A stretch of 11,399 bases of DNA from CAYVXT01 sp964455485 (GTDB taxonomy: Bacteria; Patescibacteriota; Minisyncoccia; Phycocordibacterales; WO2-35-19): NCBI GenBank assembly GCA_964455485.1, contig CAYVXT010000055.1, forward strand, positions 1 through 11,399. Direction: 5' to 3'. A program made the translations under genes and the position numbers. Positions 1 through 5,699 of this stretch are shown here, piece by piece (positions within the stretch are counted from its first letter, which is position 1; each line of letters starts with the position of its first letter). The notes beneath the pieces were generated by a model. That model saw nothing but the letters and a program-made list of their open reading frames with translations, made no database searches and was not told the origin of the DNA.

Positions 1-656
1 GGGGGCCTTTGGCGGGGCCAGTAACAATATGCGCATTTGCGGGGGATGAAAGAGTTGGTAAATGGATATTAAAAAATATTTTTAATAATAAACTTAAAGA
101 CTCAAAAAAGCTTTCTCACTATCAACGTGTAGCGATTAATCGCTACATTTTAAAATTAAAAAAAGAAGGGAAAGTTGATTACGCTATTTCTCATATTTCA
201 AATACAATAATTGATAAAAAAGGAATTTCAAAAGCGATTCAATGGGGAATTAAGAAATGCTTAAAAAACCTCACCCCTAACCCCTCAGCTCCAGTATTCT
301 CTGGAGTAAGTGTGCCCTTACCCAAAAGCAGGGGAGGGGAAGAAACCAAATCTATTAAAAACCGAGTGTTTAACAGATTTACTGTAATGTTGGATGGAGG
401 ACTCAAAGCACCAGAAGAATTTAAAAATCAAAAAACAATCATAAAAGGGGACGAAAAAAATGTTTTCATTGCATGCGCTTCCATAGTAGCCAAAGTCACT
501 CGCGACCGCCGCATGTGCCGACTCGCCAAAAAATACCCTGAGTATGGGTTTGAAGTTCATAAGGGGTATGGCACAGCTAGGCATCTTACAGCTATTAAAA
601 GATATGGATCGTCTGCCATCCATCGAACTAGTTTTATAAAAATGCAAAAGACCTAA
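1..656 (+). CDS. rnhB: Ribonuclease HII, 5'-truncated by window edge
   Basis: RNase HII cleaves the RNA strand of RNA-DNA hybrids and removes single ribonucleotides from DNA. The reading frame is already open at nt 3 and begins with GPLAGPV, which matches the end of the family's DEAGRGPLAGPV motif. The true start and the first two catalytic acids (Asp-Glu) therefore lie upstream, and the in-frame TTG at 9 is not the start. Visible family motifs are KLKDSKKLS (about nt 93-119), VMLDGG with the third acid, KGDEKN, IACASIVAKVTRDR with the fourth acid, and the C-terminal GYGFEVHKGYGT and SAIHRTSF. Oddly, about 27-30 residues (about nt 267-350, NLTPNPSAP to GGEETKS) interrupt the family pattern just before LDGG. 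They are encoded by a palindromic repeat, listed separately. The gene precedes rpmF by 73 bp on the same strand. Confidence 0.93.
   Translation, partial: GPLAGPVTICAFAGDERVGKWILKNIFNNKLKDSKKLSHYQRVAINRYILKLKKEGKVDYAISHISNTIIDKKGISKAIQWGIKKCLKNLTPNPSAPVFSGVSVPLPKSRGGEETKSIKNRVFNRFTVMLDGGLKAPEEFKNQKTIIKGDEKNVFIACASIVAKVTRDRRMCRLAKKYPEYGFEVHKGYGTARHLTAIKRYGSSAIHRTSFIKMQKT
269..342. repeat. Palindromic repeat inserted in frame in rnhB
   Basis: Two cccct blocks (274-278 and 281-285) are complementary to two agggg blocks (335-339 and 330-334). Inside are two smaller hairpins: ctccag/ctggag (289-294/301-306) and gtaag/cttac (306-310/317-321), which share one base. The whole folds as a cruciform. 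The left arm, with its cccctaacccct core, resembles a small palindromic repeat that is common between genes in many bacterial genomes; that link is from memory. Here it sits inside a coding gene without breaking the frame. Confidence 0.65.
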
Positions 657-691
657 CTACCTCTTGCAACAATGTGTATTTTGTGTGGAAT

Positions 692-720
692 TTGCCTAAT
701 TTTGAGGAATATAGTAATAT
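692..720 (+). promoter_or_regulatory. Promoter of rpmF, giving a nearly leaderless mRNA
   Basis: A TTGCCT (692-697) and a TAATAT (715-720) are separated by 17 bp, the ideal spacing for the main sigma factor. Transcription would start near 727, only about 3 nt before the rpmF ATG at 730, and no Shine-Dalgarno sequence is present. The match is by eye. Confidence 0.5.
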
Positions 721-729
721 GTTTTCACT

Positions 730-957
730 ATGGTAGTACGAATGCGACATACGAGGTCCCAGAGGGGCAATACAAGAAGCCACCATGCACTTAAGGATGC
801 AGCTTTAACTTTGTGTAAAGAGTGCGGTAGTCCAAAGGCTCCTCACATGGTTTGCACAGTTTGCGGCAAATATAAGGGTAAACAAGTGCTAAACGTTTCA
901 TCTAAAATCGAAAGAAAAAGCAAAAAAGCTAAAGAAAAGGCTAAGGCTCAAAAGTAA
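730..957 (+). CDS. rpmF: 50S ribosomal protein L32
   Basis: This 75-residue basic protein is a structural component of the large ribosomal subunit. The N-terminus MVVRMRHTRSQRGNTRSHHA follows the L32 pattern of an RRxRRRxHxA-like basic stretch. It is followed by a zinc ribbon, CKECG then CTVCGKYKG (Cys at about 29, 32, 43 and 46), typical of the four-cysteine form of L32. The tail is Lys-rich (KIERKSKKAKEKAKAQK) and somewhat longer than in many bacteria. The ATG at 730 is preferred; an internal ATG at 742 would lose part of the basic start. There is no Shine-Dalgarno sequence. It sits between rnhB and nusB, an order plausible for Parcubacteria-like genomes. Confidence 0.93.
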   Translation: MVVRMRHTRSQRGNTRSHHALKDAALTLCKECGSPKAPHMVCTVCGKYKGKQVLNVSSKIERKSKKAKEKAKAQK

Positions 958-971
958 TTTCTAATTTATTC

Positions 972-1001
972 TCAGTGCTCTAATATCTAAACAAGCACTG
1001 A
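972..1001 (+). terminator. Hairpin after rpmF, possible weak terminator
   Basis: tcagtgc (972-978) pairs with gcactga (995-1001) around a 16-nt loop, 14 nt after the rpmF stop. There is no good T-run after it, so it may be a 3'-end stabiliser rather than a strong intrinsic terminator. Confidence 0.35.
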
Positions 1002-1010
1002 AGTCTAATC

Positions 1011-1028
1011 CCCAAATTAGAATTTGGG
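1011..1028. repeat. Perfect inverted repeat just upstream of the nusB promoter
   Basis: cccaaatt (1011-1018) and aatttggg (1021-1028) form a perfect 8-bp inverted repeat with a 2-nt centre. It ends 2 bp before the proposed -35 box of nusB (1031). It could be an operator or part of transcription termination after rpmF; the sequence alone does not decide. Confidence 0.4.
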
Positions 1029-1030
1029 TG

Positions 1031-1060
1031 TTGGCAATTATTTTGAATAGTTAGTATAAT
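1031..1060 (+). promoter_or_regulatory. Promoter of nusB (and probably rnc-smc)
   Basis: TTGGCA (1031-1036) and a consensus TATAAT (1055-1060) are separated by 18 bp. The start of transcription would be near 1067, leaving a leader of about 18 nt before the nusB ATG with no Shine-Dalgarno sequence in it. Confidence 0.6.
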
Positions 1061-1084
1061 TATTCTAATTAGAAATTTTACATT

Positions 1085-1957
1085 ATGGCAAATAGGCACC
1101 TTGCAAGATCAACAGTTTTACAAACTCTATACGAGTGGGATTTTAGTGAAAGGAAAATTGAACCTGAAGAAATATTGAAACGAAATGCAGAGGAGTTTGC
1201 ACCTGGTATGGGAGAGGATCATTTTGCAAAAGCACTTCTAAAAGGCACGATTTCAAAACAAAGTGACCTTGATGACATTATAGGAAAAGCAGCTCCTGAG
1301 TGGCCGATCGACAAAATCAGTATAATGGATAGAAATATCCTACGGCTAGGTCTTTACGAGCTACTTTTTTCCGACCGCGAACAAGTACCTCCAAAAGTAG
1401 CAATAAATGAAGCCATAGAACTCGCTAAAAAATTTGGTGGAGAGACTTCTAGTAAGTTTGTTAATGGAGTTTTGGGAGCTATTTACAAAGAAATGGGTGA
1501 GCCAGGTAAAGACGATAAAGCTCACGAAAAGAAGCCACCAATAGAAGAAGCCCTGGCAGGATCAGTAATATATTCTAAAAAGGGTGATGACATTTTCCTT
1601 TGCTTGGTACACGATGTTTTCGGGCATTGGACCTTATCAAAAGGTCATATTGATGCAAATGAAAAAATTGATACTGAGCTTAAAAAAGCTATTAAAGATG
1701 AGCTAGGTATCGATATCGAAGTTGGTGAGGCTTTAGGAAATACTGAATATACTACATATGACCCAGAAAAGGGTAAAGTTAAGAAAAGAGTACAATATTA
1801 TTTAGGTAAAGCTGATTATACTGATGTCTCTCTACAAAAAAGTGGCGGCTTGGATGATGTAAAATGGTTTAAGCTTGCCGATATTCTTGATTTGAATTTC
1901 TATGATGATATATTACCGATAGTGACAAAAGCGATAAATTTACTAGTAAAAAGTTAG
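1085..1957 (+). CDS. nusB: NusB antitermination factor fused to a Nudix-like domain
   Basis: NusB, with NusE/S10, binds boxA RNA in rRNA leaders and helps RNA polymerase read through rRNA genes. Residues 1-140 are a full NusB: start MANRHLARSTVLQTLYEWDF, then DRNILRLGLYELLF (82-95) and VPPKVAINEAIELAKKFGGE with SSKFVNGVLGAIY (101-134). After a charged linker (about 138-152) comes a second domain (about 153-285) like a small Nudix hydrolase: GSVIYSKKGDDIFLCLV, HWTLSKGHIDANE and a late DDVKWFKLADIL. The Nudix box GX5EX7REUXEEXGU is present in outline (G187, E193, G208), but REUXEE reads K201-A-I-K-D-E206, so one metal-binding Glu is Ala. Pyrophosphohydrolase activity is therefore doubtful. At 290 residues it is twice the usual NusB length. 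The stop codon lies inside a repeat. rnc follows after 72 bp. Confidence 0.9.
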   Translation: MANRHLARSTVLQTLYEWDFSERKIEPEEILKRNAEEFAPGMGEDHFAKALLKGTISKQSDLDDIIGKAAPEWPIDKISIMDRNILRLGLYELLFSDREQVPPKVAINEAIELAKKFGGETSSKFVNGVLGAIYKEMGEPGKDDKAHEKKPPIEEALAGSVIYSKKGDDIFLCLVHDVFGHWTLSKGHIDANEKIDTELKKAIKDELGIDIEVGEALGNTEYTTYDPEKGKVKKRVQYYLGKADYTDVSLQKSGGLDDVKWFKLADILDLNFYDDILPIVTKAINLLVKS

Positions 1958-2027
1958 AAAGTAAAAAGTTTAAAAGTTTAGAAAGATGAACTTTCAAACT
2001 TGCGCCTTTCAAACTTTGTAACTTACT
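1945..2027. repeat. A/T-rich palindromic repeat, copy 1 (nusB-rnc)
   Basis: This imperfect palindrome of about 83 bp has an AAAGTTT-rich left half and a CTTTCAAACTTT-rich right half. Its first 17 bases (1945-1961) are identical to bases 9978-9994 inside the 16S gene, and the similarity continues through the rest of the element. It supplies the last codons and stop (TAG, 1955-1957) of nusB and ends 2 bp before the rnc ATG. The exact right end is estimated from the inverted ends (agtaa and ttact). Confidence 0.7.
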
Positions 2028-2029
2028 TT

Positions 2030-2725
2030 ATGAAAGAAAAAGATCTCGCAGGATTTGAAAAACTTATAAATATCTCCTTTAGCGATAAACATATCCTCAA
2101 GCAAGCGTTCACCCACCGATCATACTTGAACGAAAATCGTGGAATAAAAGGAGGGCATAATGAGCGCTTAGAGTTTTTGGGTGATGCTGTACTTGAGTTG
2201 GTAATAACTCATTATCTATACGAACTTTATCCTGATAAAAATGAGGGCGACCTTACTTCTATTCGAAGTGCTCTTGTGAATGCTCAAACTTGTGCTGATG
2301 TGGCTAGGAATCTGGAAGTCAATGAATACTTACTCCTTTCAAGGGGAGAAGCAAAAGATGTGGGCAGGGCACGACAATATATTTTAGCAAATGCACTTGA
2401 AGCAATAATCGGAGCAATTTACCTTGACCAAGGATATGATTCTGCAAAAGATTTTATAATGAAATATATCTCACCAATGACTGAAAAAATAGTAAAGGAA
2501 GAGCTTTGGATTGATGCCAAAAGTAAATTTCAAGAAAAAGCGCAGGATATTGTAGGCATCACACCTTCATACAAAACAATTAAGGAAGTTGGTCCTGATC
2601 ATGATAAAAAATTTACAGTTGGCGTTTTCCTAAATGAGAGGTTGGTAGCAGAAGGCGAAGGCGATTCGAAGCAAGATGCAGAACAAGGCGCAGCCCGCAA
2701 GGCACTGAAAGAAAAGGGATGGTAA
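2030..2725 (+). CDS. rnc: Ribonuclease III
   Basis: RNase III cuts double-stranded RNA and processes rRNA precursors. The catalytic domain (about 8-155) shows HNERLEFLGDAVLELV (43-58) with the metal ligands E48 and D52. The second catalytic segment, ILANALEAIIGAIYLDQG (118-135), has E124. A dsRNA-binding domain (about 162-230) begins DAKSKFQEKAQ and ends in DAEQGAARKALKEKG. At 231 residues it has the normal length. The ATG at 2030 is chosen: an upstream in-frame TTG at 2000 lies within the palindromic repeat and would add ten unrelated residues. Residue 121 is Asn where E. coli has the catalytic Asp114, so activity may be altered. No Shine-Dalgarno sequence is seen. The gene lies between nusB and smc, and rnc-smc is a widespread bacterial pairing. 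Confidence 0.93.
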   Translation: MKEKDLAGFEKLINISFSDKHILKQAFTHRSYLNENRGIKGGHNERLEFLGDAVLELVITHYLYELYPDKNEGDLTSIRSALVNAQTCADVARNLEVNEYLLLSRGEAKDVGRARQYILANALEAIIGAIYLDQGYDSAKDFIMKYISPMTEKIVKEELWIDAKSKFQEKAQDIVGITPSYKTIKEVGPDHDKKFTVGVFLNERLVAEGEGDSKQDAEQGAARKALKEKGW

Positions 2726-2733
2726 TAATAGTG

Positions 2734-2811
2734 CAAAGCTAAAAGCGAAAAGCTTAAAATCCAGGATTGAAACCTTTATATACTTTGAGTTTTGCGTTTT
2801 TCGTTTTAAAC
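2734..2811. repeat. Imperfect A/T-rich inverted repeat between rnc and smc
   Basis: The left arm is rich in AAAAGCGAAAAGCTTAAAA-type sequence and the right arm in TTTTGCGTTTTTCGTTTTAAA, which is roughly its complement. It has the same general design as the nusB-rnc repeat (purine-rich arm, then pyrimidine-rich arm, ending close to the next start codon) but a different sequence. The limits are approximate. Confidence 0.4.
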
Positions 2812-2818
2812 TATACCT

Positions 2819-5020
2819 ATGTTGAAGACGCTTGAGATAGCTGGATTTAAATCTTTTGCTAAGAAAACAGAGCTACATTTCAAATCACGCATTACCGCAA
2901 TCGTAGGTCCCAATGGCAGTGGGAAATCAAACGTTGCAGAGTCGTTTCGCTTTGTGTTAGGCGAACAGTCTATGAAATCAATGCGTGGGAAGCGTGGTGA
3001 GGACATGATTTGGAATGGATCAAATGATATTAGTAGAGCAAACAGAGCATCGGTAAAGGTAACTTTGGATAATACAAATAATTTTTTCTCCGCTATTGCA
3101 GAAGAAAGTGGTGGTTTTGATGAAATCAGCATAGAAAGAGTTGTAAACAGGGACGGAGCCAATGAATACTATTTAAACGGAAGCCAAGTTAGACTCAAAG
3201 ACATTTTCGAAGTGTTGGCTAAAGCACATATAGGGTCATCAGGTCATCATATAATTTCTCAAGGAGAAGCAGATAGAATCTTGAGTGCAAATCCAAAAGA
3301 AAGACGCGAAATGATAGAGGATGCCTTAGGGCTCAAAATATATCAATACAAACGAGAAGAGAGTGAGAGAAAACTTGAAAGAACAGAAGAAAATATTAAA
3401 CAGGTTGAATCGTTAAGAAGAGAAATTGCTCCTCATCTTAAGTTTCTAAAAAAACAGGTGGAGAAGGTAGAAAAAGCTGAAGAGTTGAGAATAGTGCTCA
3501 CAGATTTTTATCGCAAATACTTGAAGCGAGAAAAAAAATATATAGAGTCCGAAAGGGCAAAACTTAATGCTGAAAAGGATCCAATAATTCAGCAACTTTC
3601 ATTACTTGAAAAAGAAATGGAGGAGGCTAAACATATTTTAGAAAATTCTTCCGAGAAGGATATTAAATCCAACCAACTACTAGACATAGAAGACAAAATA
3701 AAATTATCGAGACAAGAACGAGACAGTTTGGCTCGAGAAATTGGTCATATTGAAGGTGAAATTTCTGCAAATACAAGATCTCTTGAAAGACTGGAGAGAG
3801 AACAAAAGTCAGAGGAAAATAAAACTATCTTACTTCGTGAAGTTGAAGAGCTTGAAAGGGAAATAACCGTACTGAATGAAGTGAGTGCTATAATTTTAAA
3901 AATTAGAGACTTTATCACTAGACACAAAAGCCACGTTGATACCAAAAATTTAGACGAAATACGCAAAATAAATACCAACCTATCAGTTCAAAAGTCAGAA
4001 GCTGAAAATAGTCTGTCAAAAATTGATTTAAAATTACAAGAGCTTTCTCAAGCTTATGAAAAAATTAAAGTCACAATTGAGAAGGACAAAGACTCCACAA
4101 GAGACGCAGAAAAAACAATTTTTAGGATTTCATCTGAGCAGAGTGAACTAAGAGCTAAGCAAAATTTGATTGAAGCCAACGAGAGTAGATTGCGCATGGT
4201 AGATGATGATTTCAAACGGGAAATCCAGGAAGCTGGGGTGCTTTTAGGGACAGCTATAGTCGGTTTTGAAAATGAAGAAATCGATGATCCCGTCTTTGCA
4301 AAAACTACGAGAGAAGAGTCCAGAAGAGAATTAGAAAAAATGAAAATCAGACTTGAGGAGCTTGGTGGTGGTGGGGGCTCAGATATTATGAAAGAGTATC
4401 AGGAAACCAGTGATAGAGATCAGTATTTAGAAAGGGAGTTGAATGATTTGCACACATCTGCCGAATCATTAAATATTTTGATAAAAGATTTATTTGAAAA
4501 ACTCGATATTGAATTTAAGCAAGGCATAGAAAAAATCAATAAATCGTTTCAGGAATACTTTTCGCTTATGTTCGATGGGGGGACTGCCCAATTAAAAATT
4601 GAGAACGTAAAAACGAAAATAAAAAAAGACGAAGATTTGATGGTAGATGAAGATATTGAGAACGTAGCCGGTATGGAAATTGAAGTATCTTTACCTAGGA
4701 AGAGAGTAAAAAGTTTGGAAATGCTTTCGGGAGGAGAGAGGGCTCTTACTTCAATCGCTCTTTTGTTTGCGATCTCACAAGTAAATCCTCCTCCTTTTGT
4801 TATTTTGGACGAGACTGACGCAGCACTTGATGAGGCAAATTCAAAAAAATACGGTGATATGATTGAAAATCTTTCAAAGTTTTCTCAACTCATACTCATC
4901 ACACACAACCGCGAAACAATGTCTCGAGCAGGTATAATCTACGGCGTCACCATGGGTCGCGACGGCGTATCTCGCTTACTTTCAATCGCTTTTGATGAAG
5001 CTGTAGCTGTAGCTAAATAG
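2819..5020 (+). CDS. smc: Short SMC chromosome-segregation ATPase, apparently hinge-less
   Basis: SMC proteins are ABC-type ATPases that fold and segregate the chromosome. The N-terminal head starts MLKTLEIAGFKSFAKKTELHF with Walker A GPNGSGKS (30-37), followed by the Q-loop region VLGEQSMKSMRG and SGHHIISQGEADRIL. Long Glu/Lys-rich coiled coils run from about 165 to 560. The C-terminal head has the signature LSGGERALTSIALL (from 636), Walker B FVILDE (about 660-665), D-loop DAALDE and the switch THN (about 695-697). At 733 residues it is far below the usual 1100-1200. Each coiled-coil arm is short, and no globular Gly-rich hinge is visible in the middle. A GGGGGS stretch (516-521) stands near the start of the C-terminal head. 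RecN or Rad50 is less likely because the C-terminal ITHNRETMSRAGIIYGVTM is SMC-like. No Shine-Dalgarno sequence is seen. Confidence 0.88.
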   Translation: MLKTLEIAGFKSFAKKTELHFKSRITAIVGPNGSGKSNVAESFRFVLGEQSMKSMRGKRGEDMIWNGSNDISRANRASVKVTLDNTNNFFSAIAEESGGFDEISIERVVNRDGANEYYLNGSQVRLKDIFEVLAKAHIGSSGHHIISQGEADRILSANPKERREMIEDALGLKIYQYKREESERKLERTEENIKQVESLRREIAPHLKFLKKQVEKVEKAEELRIVLTDFYRKYLKREKKYIESERAKLNAEKDPIIQQLSLLEKEMEEAKHILENSSEKDIKSNQLLDIEDKIKLSRQERDSLAREIGHIEGEISANTRSLERLEREQKSEENKTILLREVEELEREITVLNEVSAIILKIRDFITRHKSHVDTKNLDEIRKINTNLSVQKSEAENSLSKIDLKLQELSQAYEKIKVTIEKDKDSTRDAEKTIFRISSEQSELRAKQNLIEANESRLRMVDDDFKREIQEAGVLLGTAIVGFENEEIDDPVFAKTTREESRRELEKMKIRLEELGGGGGSDIMKEYQETSDRDQYLERELNDLHTSAESLNILIKDLFEKLDIEFKQGIEKINKSFQEYFSLMFDGGTAQLKIENVKTKIKKDEDLMVDEDIENVAGMEIEVSLPRKRVKSLEMLSGGERALTSIALLFAISQVNPPPFVILDETDAALDEANSKKYGDMIENLSKFSQLILITHNRETMSRAGIIYGVTMGRDGVSRLLSIAFDEAVAVAK

Positions 5021-5049
5021 CTCTGTTTGTTTAGCCACTTCTAATAATT

Positions 5050-5086
5050 TTATAAAAAAGTTGCCAAGCGAGATTGGCCTGGCAAC
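5050..5086 (-). terminator. Intrinsic terminator of the small Cys/His-rich gene
   Basis: On the minus strand GTTGCCA (5086-5080) pairs with TGGCAAC (5066-5060), and the stem is followed directly by TTTTTT (5059-5054). It begins 18 nt after the stop of the minus-strand gene. On the plus strand the same hairpin lacks a T-run, so it does not serve smc well. Confidence 0.75.
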
Positions 5087-5104
5087 TGAGGAGCGCGAGC
5101 AATG

Positions 5105-5434
5105 TCAGATCAACTTATTTTGAGCAATTTCTTCTATCAGACGGCGCCCGTTCAAAATGTTTTCTACAGTCTGACCCCAATTGTCAGGCCACCTTTCTGT
5201 GCCACAACCATGTGTACAGACATAGTGCGAATATCCAAGATACCGCGAACGTTCGTAGCAAACTGGATTTGATCCTTTTGACTGCATACCGCTGTGTTCA
5301 CAAAGGACCCAGTGATGCTTGCAGTCATGGGAAACCTCGGTATGCAATACGTCCTCTTCGCTCATTTCGCAACACCGAAAAAACTGTTCAAAGGTTTTTC
5401 GCTCATATCCAACCTCATAATCAATATACGTCAT
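5105..5434 (-). CDS. Small Cys/His-rich protein, putative zinc-binding, function unknown
   Basis: I do not recognise the family. The 109-residue product starts MTYIDYEVGYERKTFEQFF and is rich in possible zinc ligands: C21, C22, H31, H36, C38, H40, H41, C45, H47, C59, H70, C73, H75 and C77. The pieces DCKHHWVLCEH and HYVCTHGCGTERW recall the CxHxW...CxxxCG layout of small zinc ribbons. Three points favour this strand over the overlapping plus-strand frame: a textbook Shine-Dalgarno AAGGAG 8 nt before the ATG, a strong terminator just downstream, and the conserved-looking Cys/His pattern. It is the only gene here with a clear Shine-Dalgarno sequence. Its base composition looks more GC-rich than its neighbours, and it lies opposite to smc, so it may be a recent arrival. 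The next minus-strand gene upstream, rnr, ends 266 bp away. Confidence 0.7.
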   Translation of the reverse strand: MTYIDYEVGYERKTFEQFFRCCEMSEEDVLHTEVSHDCKHHWVLCEHSGMQSKGSNPVCYERSRYLGYSHYVCTHGCGTERWPDNWGQTVENILNGRRLIEEIAQNKLI

Positions 5435-5442
5435 AACCGTTG

Positions 5443-5448
5443 CTCCTT
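5443..5448 (-). promoter_or_regulatory. Strong Shine-Dalgarno site of the small Cys/His-rich gene
   Basis: The minus strand reads AAGGAG followed by 8 nt and ATG (5434-5432). It decides the start of this gene. None of the other protein genes whose start lies in this window has such a site. Confidence 0.7.
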
Positions 5449-5500
5449 AATGAGGATATAACTCTTTCAATGAATTTTGGATGATTATCAGCCGAAATAT

Positions 5501-5522
5501 AAATAGCGATGCATCGCTATTT
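5501..5522. repeat. Perfect 22-bp palindrome
   Basis: aaatagcgatg followed by its exact reverse complement gives an uninterrupted 22-bp palindrome centred between 5511 and 5512. It lies 66 bp upstream of the start codon of the minus-strand small gene. It could be an operator for a dimeric regulator or a hairpin at the 3' side of rnr. No adjacent long T-run makes it a convincing terminator. Confidence 0.5.
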
Positions 5523-5559
5523 TAACCACAATATATACAACAAACCGACGCCAATCTGA

Positions 5560-5697
5560 AAGGTTTTAATTTGCCACATAAAGCACAGTGATCATATAAA
5601 TAAAATCGGTCCATTCCACTCAGTTCCCAAAATGCTTTTAGAAAATTCTGGTATTGAATTTGTAGTATTTGAAGAAGGGAAGGAATATGATGTATAA
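5560..5697 (+). pseudogene. Short open frame, possible remnant of a gene's 3' end
   Basis: The frame is open from 5560 to a TAA at 5695-5697 and ends in a protein-like sequence, PKMLLENSGIEFVVF then EEGKEYDV. The first ATG (5632) would give only 21 residues. It may be the tail of a decayed gene, converging on the end of rnr 2 bp away. I do not recognise it, and chance is possible. Confidence 0.2.
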
Positions 5698-5699
5698 AA

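Noticed and set aside
318..647. Minus-strand frame of 109 codons within rnhB
   Set aside because: It is the antisense shadow of a well-conserved RNase HII sequence.
2000..2029. TTG start for rnc ten codons upstream
   Set aside because: These codons lie in the palindromic repeat and the family N-terminus fits the ATG at 2030.
5074..5436. Plus-strand open frame of 120 codons after smc
   Set aside because: It is the shadow of the minus-strand gene 5105-5434, which has a Shine-Dalgarno site, a terminator and a plausible Cys/His pattern. The plus-strand product looks random.
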